A DNA stretch of 64,000 nt. Origin: Cellulomonas fimi (GTDB lineage: Bacteria; Actinomycetota; Actinomycetes; Actinomycetales; Cellulomonadaceae). Below are positions 1 through 8,300 of this stretch, one piece after another. Under the pieces are notes generated by a model, which made no database searches, was not told the origin of the DNA, and was given only the letters and a program-made list of their open reading frames with translations. The translations under genes and the position numbers were made by a program. The stretch spans positions 186,001 through 250,000 of the forward strand of contig NZ_CP110680.1 of the NCBI RefSeq assembly GCF_028583725.1. Reading direction: 5' to 3'. Position 1 is the stretch's first letter, and every line of letters begins with the position of its first letter.

Positions 1-560
1 GCCCCCTCGTCGAGGAACTCCTCGACGATCGTCGTGATCTCGTCGCGCGACGTGCCGACGCAGGTCAGGTGGGCGATCGGGTTGAGCGACGTCTCCCGCA
101 GCAGACGGCTGACGAGCGCGCGGGTCGTGACGCGCGTGCGTCCCGAGGCGCCGTACGTGACCGACACGAAGTCGGGGTGCGCCTCGCCGAGCCGCTGGAT
201 CGTCTCCCAGAGGCGCGGAGCGGCGTCGGGGTTGCGCGGGGGGAAGAGCTCGAACGACACCGTGGGCCGGTCGATCGCCGCGAGCGGGCGACCCGGTGCG
301 ACGTGCGGACCGGTGGTCCGTCGCGAGGCGGGCTCGTCGACCGTCACGGGCCCGGCGGCCACCGCTGCGGCGGCGGCGTCCGTGGCGGGTCCGGTGACCG
401 GTGCGGGCGCCGCGACAGGAGCGGGCGTGGCGACCGGCGCGGGAGCGGGCGCGGCGGTGCCCGGTGTCGCGCTCGCGAGGGGCGCGCTCACCGGGTGGCC
501 CGGGGCGTCCGGCCCGCGCGGGGTGCGCGGGGACACGCGGCGTGATGCGGCATCGTTCAC
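1..560 (-). CDS. metF: 5,10-methylenetetrahydrofolate reductase, C-terminal part missing
   Basis: The reverse-strand translation contains the MetF N-terminal signature: SFELFPPRNP, then PDFVSVTYGASGRTR and IAHLTCVG. MetF reduces methylene-THF to 5-methyl-THF, which methylates homocysteine to methionine in the cytoplasm. The gene runs off the left edge of the window, so most of the barrel is missing. The start is uncertain. GTG at 560 and GTG at 491 are in frame. Both would add an Ala/Pro-rich tail of about 75-100 residues before the conserved region, which begins near position 270. GTG 491 overlaps the stop of a 21-codon leader ORF, which suggests coupled translation. A SAM riboswitch ends just upstream, as expected for a methionine gene. 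Confidence 0.85.
   Translation of the reverse strand, partial: MNDAASRRVSPRTPRGPDAPGHPVSAPLASATPGTAAPAPAPVATPAPVAAPAPVTGPATDAAAAAVAAGPVTVDEPASRRTTGPHVAPGRPLAAIDRPTVSFELFPPRNPDAAPRLWETIQRLGEAHPDFVSVTYGASGRTRVTTRALVSRLLRETSLNPIAHLTCVGTSRDEITTIVEEFLDEG
488..553 (-). CDS. 21-codon leader ORF between SAM riboswitch and metF
   Basis: ATG at 553 lies six bases after a good GGAG Shine-Dalgarno (560-563) and opens a 21-residue basic peptide (starts MPHHAACPRAP). Its TGA overlaps the in-frame metF GTG at 491 in a GTGA arrangement. The GGAG abuts and partly overlaps the 3' strand of riboswitch helix P1 (562-566), so SAM binding could hide it. Whether the peptide is made, or is only an overlapping frame inside a long metF, cannot be settled from sequence. 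Confidence 0.4.
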   Translation of the reverse strand: MPHHAACPRAPRAGRTPRATR

Positions 561-561
561 T

Positions 562-651
562 CCATCGACCCTGGCGGAAGCACCCACACCCTCGCCAGGA
601 GGGGGGTTGCTGCGGCGTCGTCGAGCCAGGTCTCTCGGCCGCTCTGGATGG
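562..651 (-). promoter_or_regulatory. SAM-I (S-box) riboswitch of metF
   Basis: The reverse strand shows the S-box core in order. P1 pairs CCATC (651-647) with GATGG (566-562). P2 pairs GCGGC with GCCGC around the GAGAGACC...CTCGACGA kink-turn and pseudoknot region, followed by the AGCAACC element. P3 is the hairpin CCCTC-CTGGC-GAGGG, followed by GGTGCTTCC. The 3' strand of P1 abuts a GGAG ribosome site, and no U-tract terminator is seen, so control is probably at translation: high SAM closes P1 and shuts metF. The class call is from memory of the consensus; a covariance-model search would confirm it. Confidence 0.8.
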
Positions 652-822
652 TTGTCGTGATGCTAGACCGCCGACCACATGGTGGGCAACGCTGCTCGAT
701 CGGTGAGACGGCGACGTCCGCGGGGTCGACGGGTCAGACGGGGGCGTCGATCGGAGGGCGCCCGGGGCTCGGTCGGGCGACGGGGGCGGGGAGCACGGCG
801 GCGCCGACGAGGGCGCGTCGGG

Positions 823-1047
823 TCAGCGGCGGCGGCGCGGCGTGAGGTGGCCCGGCCGGAGCCGGCTGCGCTGCGTCGGGACGTCGAACCACGACGTCGG
901 CGAACCGGCCTGCACGCCGAGCAGTCCGTCCTGGACGGCGGCCAGCACCTCGGCGTCGACGGTCGACGGGGTCGACATGGCCGCTGCCGCCCCGCGCACG
1001 GCGTCGAGCCGTGCGTCCGGGTCGGTCGTGTCGGTCATGCCGGGCAT
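823..1047 (-). CDS. Small hypothetical protein, 74 aa
   Basis: I do not recognise this protein. It starts at ATG 1047, five bases after a strong GGAGG; a second in-frame ATG lies at 1038. It is acidic and Ala-rich at the N-terminus (repeated TD and DA), has a central SPTSWFDVPTQ segment, and ends in a basic tail with four consecutive arginines. There is no signal peptide or membrane helix. It is the first gene downstream of tag on the same strand, separated by a minisatellite, so it may be a separate unit. Confidence 0.6.
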   Translation of the reverse strand: MPGMTDTTDPDARLDAVRGAAAAMSTPSTVDAEVLAAVQDGLLGVQAGSPTSWFDVPTQRSRLRPGHLTPRRRR

Positions 1048-1114
1048 CTTAACCTCCACCCGAAAGAGGGTCAGGGGCGGCGCGGAGGCGTCACCCGACG
1101 GGAGCAGCAGCCCG

Positions 1115-1244
1115 CCGGCCCCCGCAGCGACAGCCCGACGCCGGCCCCCGCAGCGACAGCCCGACGTCCGCCCCCGAAGCGTCAGCCCGACGCCCACCCC
1201 GGCAGCGTCAGCTCGACGCCCACTCCGGCAGCGTCAGCCCGACG
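1115..1244. repeat. Five 26-bp tandem repeats at the 3' end of tag
   Basis: Five consecutive 26-bp units start at 1115, 1141, 1167, 1193 and 1219. The first two are identical, and the others share the CAGCCCGACG end with a few changes. There are no spacers. The tag stop codon lies in the last unit (1234-1236), and most other units carry the same TGA on the reverse strand, so the array looks like repeated duplication of a gene end. Confidence 0.9.
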
Positions 1245-1878
1245 CCGGGCGCCCGGTCACCGACGGGCACGTCGCGAGGTGGTCGTCGACCAGCCCGCAC
1301 GCCTGCATCGCCGCGTACGCGGTGGTGGGACCGACGAACCGGAAGCCGAGCGACTTCAGCTCCCGCGCCAGCGCCTTCGACTCGGGGGTCACCGCGGGCA
1401 CGTCCGCCCAGGTCGCGGGGCGGACGTGGTCCGCGCGGTCGGGGGCGTGCGACCACAGCACCTCGTCGAGCGTGCGCGACTGCGCGTGCAGGTCGCGCAG
1501 CGCTCGGGCGTTCGCGATCGTCGCCTCGATCTTCGCGCGGTTGCGCACGATCCCCGCGTCCGCCATCAGCCGGGCGACGTCGGCGTCGCCGAACTCCGCG
1601 ACGACCTCCGCGTCGAAGTCGGCGAAGGCCGCCCGGAAGGCGGGCCGCTTGCGCAGGATGGTGATCCAGGCGAGCCCGGACTGGAACCCCTCCAGCGCGA
1701 CCCGCTCGAAGAGCGCGTGCTCGCCGTGCACCGGCCGGCCCCACTCCTCGTCGTGGTACCGCTCGTACAGGGGGTCGCCGTCGCCGAAGCACCGCCCCAC
1801 GAGCGGCGTCGGACCGACAGGGTCGGCGGGCGCGGCGGGTTCGGTGGTCAGGTCGGTGCTCGGGGGCGGCTGTGCGGT
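1234..1878 (-). CDS. tag: DNA-3-methyladenine glycosylase I
   Basis: Excises 3-methyladenine from alkylated DNA, the first step of base-excision repair. The translation matches Tag throughout: RCFGDGDPLYERYHDEEWG near the N-terminus, then FERVALEGFQSGLAWITILRKR, NRAKIEATIANA, and GFRFVGPTTAYAAMQACG at the C-terminus. The length of about 214 aa is slightly above the usual 190 because of a Pro/Thr-rich leader. I chose GTG 1878; an in-frame start at 1908 is possible. No clear Shine-Dalgarno is seen. The C-terminus ends inside a minisatellite, so its last residues may vary between strains. Confidence 0.9.
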   Translation of the reverse strand, partial: TAQPPPSTDLTTEPAAPADPVGPTPLVGRCFGDGDPLYERYHDEEWGRPVHGEHALFERVALEGFQSGLAWITILRKRPAFRAAFADFDAEVVAEFGDADVARLMADAGIVRNRAKIEATIANARALRDLHAQSRTLDEVLWSHAPDRADHVRPATWADVPAVTPESKALARELKSLGFRFVGPTTAYAAMQACGLVDDHLATCPSVTGRPASG

Positions 1879-1974
1879 CACGACGTCAGTCTGGCGTCGT
1901 CCGCCCACACGTCGACGGCCGGGCGAGGGCAGTGGGGACGCGTCGGTCGTCGACGGGGGCTGTGGACGGCTCGG

Positions 1975-3393
1975 TCACGCATGGCCCGCGCGGGCGATCA
2001 GCGCCGCGATCCCGTCGAGCACGAGCCGCGACCCGAACGAGACGCCGTCGTCCTGCATCGCGGCGCTGAACGCCCCCGCGTCGGCCGCCCGCAGGAGCGC
2101 GGGGTGCTCGTCGCGAGTCGCGACCGCCGCGAGCATGCGGTCCATGTCGTAGGGCGCGGCGGTCATGTCCTCGACCGCCCGCTCGCGCGCCTCCCACGAC
2201 GCGAACAGCCGCAGCTCGTCGAGCTGGTGGCTCGCGAGCATGCCGACGGCGGCGACCTTCGACGCCTCGTCGAGCGGTGTGTCCTCCAGCGCGGCGACCA
2301 TCGCCTCCATCCACGCGAGCCGGTTCGGCCCGACCGCGTGCAGCACGGTGCCGGTGTGCGCGAGCCACGGGTGCGCGTAGAGGATCGGCTGCTGGAGCGC
2401 GACGAGCAGCTCGAGCCGGGCGCGCCAGTCGCCGACCTCGGGCCCGACGACGGGCGGGCGGCCGCTCGCGCGGTCCGACATGAGGCTGACGACCTCGTCC
2501 TTCGACGACACGTACCGGTAGAGGGACATCGTCGTGAAGCCGAGCGACTCGGCGAGCCGTGCCATGGACACCGCGCCGATCCCCTCGGCGTCGGCGAGCG
2601 CGATGGCGGCGTCGGCGATCTGGTCGAGCGTGAGGCTGGGGCGTGGGCCGCGGCGGGGCGGCTCGGGCGCGCGCCAGAGGACGGCGAGGTCGGGGGGCAG
2701 CGCGGAGGCGTCGACGGTAGCGGCGGGTGCGGGGGTGCTCTCGGCGCGGGCCGCCTCCCGTCGGGCCTTGTCCGCCTCGCGGGCGGCGCGCTGCTGGGCG
2801 AGGGCGGCGTCGCGTGCAGCCTTCTCGGCCTCGCGCAGCGCACGACCGGCCTCGCGGGCGGCGTCCCGGGCGGCGCGCTCCCGCTCGGCCTGGGCGCGCT
2901 CGGTCTCCTTGCGGGCCTCGTCCTCGCGTCGCCGGCGCTCCTTCTCGACGCCTGCGAGGGCGCGCGTCCGCTGGTCCTCGGCCTGCTGGAGCGCCTTCGT
3001 GCGGTCCCGCTCGGCCTTCTCCTCGTCGCGGCGACGCCGGTCGGCGTCGCGACGCGCGCGCTCGGCGTCCTTGGCGGCGGCGCGCTCGGCCTTCTCGCGG
3101 TCGCGGCGGGCCCGGTCGGCCTCCTTGGCGGCCGCGCGTTCGGCCTTCTCGCGGTCGCGCCGCAGGGCCTCGGCCTCGCGTCGCGCGTCGTCGGCCTCCT
3201 GACGGGCGCGGGCGTCGCCGTCGTGCGCACGTCCCTGCGCTCCGTCGTCGTCGTCGCCTGCCGGGTGGTCGACCGGCGGCGTCGTCGCCGCGTCGTCCTG
3301 TGCACGTCCCGGCACGGCGCCGCCCGCCGCTGACCGCGCCCGTGCCGCGTCGTCGGCGTCGGGCGACTGCGCCGGGTCGATGGCCTCGTCCAC
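1975..3393 (-). CDS. TetR-family regulator with long N-terminal coiled coil
   Basis: Residues about 62-218 are an almost uninterrupted charged helix (repeated DREKAERAAAK and RARRD blocks). A typical TetR helix-turn-helix follows (about 255-305, with LAESLGFTTMSLYRYVSSKDEV), then a tetracycline-repressor-like C-terminal domain. The GTG start at 3393 has AAGGAGG six bases upstream. It is divergent from a DrrAB-type exporter, with a 19-bp palindrome between them, so it is probably the local repressor and its ligand a drug. The 472-aa length is about twice the family norm because of the coil. Imperfect 54-bp coding repeats underlie part of the coil. Confidence 0.88.
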   Translation of the reverse strand: MDEAIDPAQSPDADDAARARSAAGGAVPGRAQDDAATTPPVDHPAGDDDDGAQGRAHDGDARARQEADDARREAEALRRDREKAERAAAKEADRARRDREKAERAAAKDAERARRDADRRRRDEEKAERDRTKALQQAEDQRTRALAGVEKERRRREDEARKETERAQAERERAARDAAREAGRALREAEKAARDAALAQQRAAREADKARREAARAESTPAPAATVDASALPPDLAVLWRAPEPPRRGPRPSLTLDQIADAAIALADAEGIGAVSMARLAESLGFTTMSLYRYVSSKDEVVSLMSDRASGRPPVVGPEVGDWRARLELLVALQQPILYAHPWLAHTGTVLHAVGPNRLAWMEAMVAALEDTPLDEASKVAAVGMLASHQLDELRLFASWEARERAVEDMTAAPYDMDRMLAAVATRDEHPALLRAADAGAFSAAMQDDGVSFGSRLVLDGIAALIARAGHA

Positions 3394-3404
3394 GTCGTAC
3401 CTCC

Positions 3405-3434
3405 TTGACGCTCGATCCTATAAGTGTGTATGAC
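3405..3434 (+). promoter_or_regulatory. Promoter of the ABC exporter operon
   Basis: A -35 TTGACG (3405-3410) and a -10 TATGAC (3429-3434) are separated by 18 bp, upstream of the ABC genes. The palindromic operator covers the -10. Confidence 0.55.
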
Positions 3435-3442
3435 ATACACAC
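3424..3442. promoter_or_regulatory. Palindromic operator, probable TetR site
   Basis: GTGTGTATG-A-CATACACAC is a perfect inverted repeat with 9-bp arms around a single central base. It sits between the divergent TetR and ABC genes and on the predicted -10. Size and placement fit a TetR dimer site controlling both directions. Confidence 0.75.
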
Positions 3443-3476
3443 ACAGTTTACGACGTACACAGAAGGAGGCCACGCG

Positions 3477-4451
3477 ATGACCGCTCCGATCGTCGTCGCC
3501 CGCGGACTGCGCAAGTCCTACGGCGACCTCACCGTCCTCGACGGCGTCGACCTCGACGTCCACCGCGGCGAGGTCCTCGCCCTGCTCGGGCCCAACGGCG
3601 CGGGCAAGACGACGACCGTCCGCATCCTGTCGACGCTCCTGCGACCCGACGGCGGCACCGCGACCGTCGCGGGAGCCGACGTCGTGCGCGACCCCGCCGC
3701 CGTGCGCGCGGCCATCAGCCTCACCGGCCAGTACGCCGCCGTCGACGAGCTGCTCACCGGGACCGAGAACCTGCACCTCATGGCCCGCCTCGCGCACCTC
3801 GGCAGCCGCGAGGTCCGCACGCGCACCGCCGACATGCTCGAGCTCTTCGACCTCACCGACGCGGACGGGCGCCTCGTCAAGACGTACTCGGGCGGCATGC
3901 GGCGGCGGCTCGACCTCGCGGTGAGCCTGCTCAGCCGCCCGCAGGTCGTGTTCCTCGACGAGCCGACGACCGGCCTCGACCCGCGCAGCCGCGGCGACCT
4001 GTGGGAGGTCATCCGCGGTGTCGTCGACGCGGGCGCGACGCTGCTGCTCACCACGCAGTACCTGGAGGAGGCCGACCGCCTCGCCGACCGGATCGTCGTC
4101 ATCGACCACGGTCGCGTCATCGCGCAGGGCACCGCCGCCGAGCTCAAGCGGACGGTCGGGTCGGCGCACGTCGAGCTCGTGCTGCGCGACGGGACCGTGC
4201 AGCAGGTGCCCACCGACGGGTCCGTCGCCGACGTGCACCGCATCCTCGGGGAGGTGTCGGCGCGCCCGCTCGACGTCGCCGCGTGGCAGGTCCGTGAGCC
4301 CACGCTCGACGACGTCTTCCTCAGCCTGACCGGCAAGCCCGCCGAGCCCACCGAGCCCGCCGCCGGCGCCGCCCCGAGCGACACCGACCGCCACCGCCCG
4401 TCCGCCGACGCGCTCGCCGCCGCCGGCCCGCACCCCCGGGAGACCCGATGA
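3477..4451 (+). CDS. Drug-efflux ABC transporter ATP-binding protein (DrrA type)
   Basis: Cytoplasmic ATPase of a two-gene exporter. Walker A GPNGAGKTT lies at about 38-46, then the signature SGGM, Walker B VVFLDEPTTGLDP, and the H-loop region replaced by LLTTQYLEEAD as in DrrA proteins. The C-terminal region with EPTLDDVFLSLTG is typical of this subfamily, followed by a Pro/Ala-rich tail. ATG 3477 is preceded by AAGGAGG. The stop overlaps the permease start (ATGA), so translation is coupled. Family knowledge suggests export of a hydrophobic antibiotic; the substrate is not known here. Confidence 0.93.
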   Translation: MTAPIVVARGLRKSYGDLTVLDGVDLDVHRGEVLALLGPNGAGKTTTVRILSTLLRPDGGTATVAGADVVRDPAAVRAAISLTGQYAAVDELLTGTENLHLMARLAHLGSREVRTRTADMLELFDLTDADGRLVKTYSGGMRRRLDLAVSLLSRPQVVFLDEPTTGLDPRSRGDLWEVIRGVVDAGATLLLTTQYLEEADRLADRIVVIDHGRVIAQGTAAELKRTVGSAHVELVLRDGTVQQVPTDGSVADVHRILGEVSARPLDVAAWQVREPTLDDVFLSLTGKPAEPTEPAAGAAPSDTDRHRPSADALAAAGPHPRETR

Positions 4452-5248
4452 CCGCCCTCCTCGCGCCCGCACCCACGACGGCCCGCCCCGGCCCGGGCCA
4501 GACCGTCCGGGACACGACCGCGCTGATCGGCCGGACGCTGCGCCGCACGACCCGGCAGCTCGACACGCTGCTGCTCTCGGTGATGCTGCCCGTGATGCTC
4601 CTGCTGATGTTCACGTACGTGTTCGGCGGGGCGATCGACCCGACCGGGCGCTACGTCGACTTCGTCGTGCCGGGCATCATCCTGCTGACCGCCGGGTACG
4701 GGGCGGCGAACACCGCGGTCGACATGGCGTCCGACATGACGAACGGCATCATCGACCGCTTCCGCTCGATGCCGATCCGCGCGACGGGCGTCGTCACCGG
4801 GCACGTGGTGGCGAGCATGGCGCGCAACGCGGTGTCGACCGCGCTCGTGATCGGTGCCGCGTTCCTGGTCGGGTTCAGCCCCGACGCGACGCTGCTCGAC
4901 TGGCTCGGCGCGCTCGGCCTGGTCGCGCTGTTCGTCCTCGCGCTGACGTGGGTCGGCGTGGCCGTCGGGATCGTGTCGTCCGGGCCGGAGGCGGCCAGCG
5001 GCTTCACGTTCTTCATCCTGTTCCTGCCGTACGTGTCGAGCGCGTTCGTGCCGCCGGAGTCGATGCCGTCGGTGCTGGAGGCGATCGCCGCGTGGAACCC
5101 CGTCACGCCGGTGACCGACACCATGCGCGGCCTGCTCCTCGGCCTGCCGCTCGAGACGTCGACGTGGGTGTCGGCGGTCGCGTGGTGCGTCGGCATCTTC
5201 CTGGTCGCCCGGACGGCCGCGGGCCTCCTCTTCGCCCGCCGCCGCTGA
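4448..5248 (+). CDS. ABC-2 type permease (DrrB type)
   Basis: Membrane partner of the preceding ATPase: 266 aa with about six membrane segments, starting with LLLSVMLPVMLLLMFTYVFGG. It carries the conserved ABC-2 stretch NGIIDRFRSMPI and the WNPVTPVTDTMRGLL loop. The start overlaps the ATPase stop by four bases. A strong hairpin closes the operon at 5272-5336. Confidence 0.92.
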   Translation: MTALLAPAPTTARPGPGQTVRDTTALIGRTLRRTTRQLDTLLLSVMLPVMLLLMFTYVFGGAIDPTGRYVDFVVPGIILLTAGYGAANTAVDMASDMTNGIIDRFRSMPIRATGVVTGHVVASMARNAVSTALVIGAAFLVGFSPDATLLDWLGALGLVALFVLALTWVGVAVGIVSSGPEAASGFTFFILFLPYVSSAFVPPESMPSVLEAIAAWNPVTPVTDTMRGLLLGLPLETSTWVSAVAWCVGIFLVARTAAGLLFARRR

Positions 5249-5271
5249 CGCAGCCGGCCGACGGCCCGAAC

Positions 5272-5336
5272 CCCGGCGACCCGGGTCCTGTGACCGCAGG
5301 AGCGCCACGAGCGGTCACAGGACCCGGGTCGCCGGG
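5272..5336. terminator. Bidirectional hairpin terminator, 26-bp perfect stem
   Basis: Arms 5272-5297 and 5311-5336 are perfectly complementary over 26 bp with a 13-base loop, between the converging ABC permease and hrpA genes. There is no U-tract, as is usual in actinobacteria. Confidence 0.8.
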
Positions 5337-5389
5337 ATGGGGAGGGGATGGGTGACCGGCGGCCGGCGGTCCTCGGGTGCGCGGCGTGC

Positions 5390-8300
5390 CTAGAGGGCGG
5401 CGAGGGCCTTGCGGATGCGGGTCGGGGAGACCGGTACCGGGGTGCCGAGCTGCTGCGCGAACAGGCTGACACGGAGCTCCTGGAGCAGCCAGCGGACCTC
5501 GTCGAGCGCCGCGTCCCGGGCGGAGTCGGGCGAGGACGCACGCGCCTTCGTCACCGCCGCGTCGTACAGGTCCTCGACGTCGTGCACCTGCCACGCGAGG
5601 TCCCCGTCGCGCTGCGGGTTCTCCGCAGCCTTGCCCAGCCGGTGCCGGGCCGCGCGCAGGTACCGCGTGAGCTGCGGCAGCCGCACGGCCCCGACCTCGG
5701 ACACGAACCCGTCGTGCACCAGGTCCGCGGACTGCTCACGCACGTCCTGCACGGTGGCCAGGAGCGCGAGGCTCGCCGACGTGCGCAGGTCGGCCTCGAG
5801 CTCGCGCCACGCGCCGAGCACCGCGACGAGGTCGGTGACGACCGCGTGCACGGCGTCCTCCAGCCGGTCGCGGACCACCGTGCGCAGCGCGGCGTAGGCG
5901 TCGGCGTCGCGCACCTCGGCGGGGGTGCGGTCGCCGAGATGGGACGTCACGAGCCGGTCGATCGCCGCGAGCTGCACGTCGGTGACCAGCGCGTCCGTGC
6001 TCGGGTACGGGCTCGCGGCGAGGGTGAGGGCCTGCGTCCCGGTCCAGCGCGACGTGATCCGGCCGGTCGCGAGGCCGACGTCGAGCAGCAGCAGCCGGCG
6101 CAGGCCACAGCGGGCGGTCGACGGGACGGCCGCCGCGTCGGCGAGCGTCCGCACGGCGACCGACGTCGTCTCGTCGACGAGCACGGGGAACGCCCGCACG
6201 GTGACCCCGGCCGCGGTCGCCTCCAGGACCTCGGGGAGTCGACCTCCCGGGAGGTCGTCGGGCCAGGTGCGCAGGCCGGAGCGCTCGATCGACACGGCCG
6301 CAGCAGCGGCCGCCGACGCGGGCGCCGACGAGCCCGGTGCCCCGGGCGTCGGGCTCGTGCCCCGACCGGGACCGGCGCCGGCACCCTGCGCGGCCGCAGC
6401 CCCGACCGCCCCGGTGCGTCCGTCGACGGTCGTCCCGCGGCCACCGGCCGCGCCACCCGACCCGGCCGTCGCTCCGGAACCCGGCCCGTCACCGCCCGGC
6501 CCGCCGGAGGCCGCGCGCGCCTCCTCCATGGCCGCCCGCACCGCGGTCCGGACCGCGGCGTCGACGGCCTCCTGCGTGCGCGAGGCGAGCCGCCGCTGCA
6601 GGACCAGCAGGTCCTTCCCCTCGTCGACGACGCCGCCGCGCTCGCCCACGACGCGGAACGTCATGCGCAGGTGCGGGGGCAGCCTGTCGTCGTCGAACGC
6701 GTCGTCGGGCACGTCGACGTCGCGCACGGCCCGGACGGCCTGCCGGAACAGCTCACGGAACGACGGTGCGGCGTCGCCGGCCCGGACGGTGTCCTCCCAC
6801 GACGCGGTGTGCTCGCGCAGCCACGCCTCGACGGACCGTGCGACGTCGGGCGCGGGCACGAGCTGCACGCGGACGGGCTTGGGCAGCGAACGGATGGTCG
6901 CGGTGACGAGCTCCTCGCGCAGCCCGGGCACCATCCAGTCGAACCCGTCGGGGGTCAGCCGGGCCAGTGCCGTGATCGGGACGTGCACGGTGACGCCGTC
7001 GGCCTCGGTGCCGGGCTGGAACTGGTAGGTCAGCGGCAGGCGCAGGTCACCCTGCGGCCACCGCGACGGGAACGCAGACTCGTCGATCGCGTCGGCGTCG
7101 TCGGCGACGAGGAGCTCGCGCGTGAACGTCAGCAGGTCGGGGTCGCGTCGTCGGGCGCCCTTCCACCACTGGTCGAAGTGCCGCGCGGAGACGACGTCGG
7201 ACGGGATCCGCTCGTCGTAGAAGGCGAACAGGACGTCGTCGTCGACGACCAGGTCGCGACGGCGGGCGCGCGCCTCCAGCCCCTCGGCCTCGGCGAGCAG
7301 CCGTCGGTTCTCGTGGAAGAACTGGTGGTGCGTCGTCCACTCGCCCTGCACGAGCGCGTGCCGGACGAACAGCTCGCGCGCGTGCTCGGGGTTGACCTTG
7401 GCGTACAGCACACGCCGCTGCGCGACGATCGGCACGCCGTACAGCAGGACCTTCTCGAACGCGGTCGCGGCCCCCTGCTTGGACGACCACGCGGGCTCGG
7501 AGTAGGTGCGCTTCACCAGGTGCGCGCCGACCTCCTCGGCCCACTCCGGCTGGATGCGCGCCGCGTCGCGCGCCCACAGCCGCGACGTCTCGACGAGCTC
7601 GGCGGCCATGACCCACGCGGGCGGCTTCCTGGCGAGCCCCGACCCGGGGAAGATCGCGAACCGGGCCCCGCGCGCGCCGAGGTACTCGTTGCGCGCCCGC
7701 CGGTCGGGCCGCCGCCCCCGCGCGCCCGTGCCGCCACCACGCGCCGGTGCCGCGACCTCCGTCGCCTCCTGCATGCCGATGTGCGACAGCAGCCCGGACA
7801 GCACGCTGACGTGGATCCGGTCGGCGTCCCACTCGAGCCGCAGGGCTCCCCGCGCGGTGTCGTCGAGCGCACGGCCGGCCCCCGGGCCGTCCTCCGGGTT
7901 CGCGGCCGCGCCGCCGACGGGAGACGTGGACGTCGGACGGAGCGGGGAGACGTGGATGCCCAGCGGCTTCGCGAGCTCACGGAGCTGGGTGACCACGTCC
8001 TGCCACTCGCGGATGCGCAGGTAGTTGAGGTGCTCCGACCGGCACATCCGGCGGAACGCGTTGCCGGACAGCTCGCGCTGCTGCTCACGCAGGTACTGCC
8101 AGAGGTTGAGGTAGGCGAGCAGGTCGGACGTCGGGTCGGCGAACCGGCCGTGCAGCTGGTCGGCGCGGTCGCGCTCCTCGGCGGGACGCTCGCGCGGGTC
8201 CTGGATCGACAGGGCCGCGGCGATCACCATGACCTCGCGCGCGACGCCGCGACGGCCGCCCTCGACGATCATGCGTGCCAGCCGCGGGTCCATCGGCAGC

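Noticed and set aside
1115..1244. CRISPR-like direct repeats
   Set aside because: Units are contiguous with no spacers, imperfect, and no cas gene is near.
679..3333. An 884-codon open frame on the + strand
   Set aside because: Antisense to tag and the TetR gene, with low-complexity Arg/Gly sequence only.
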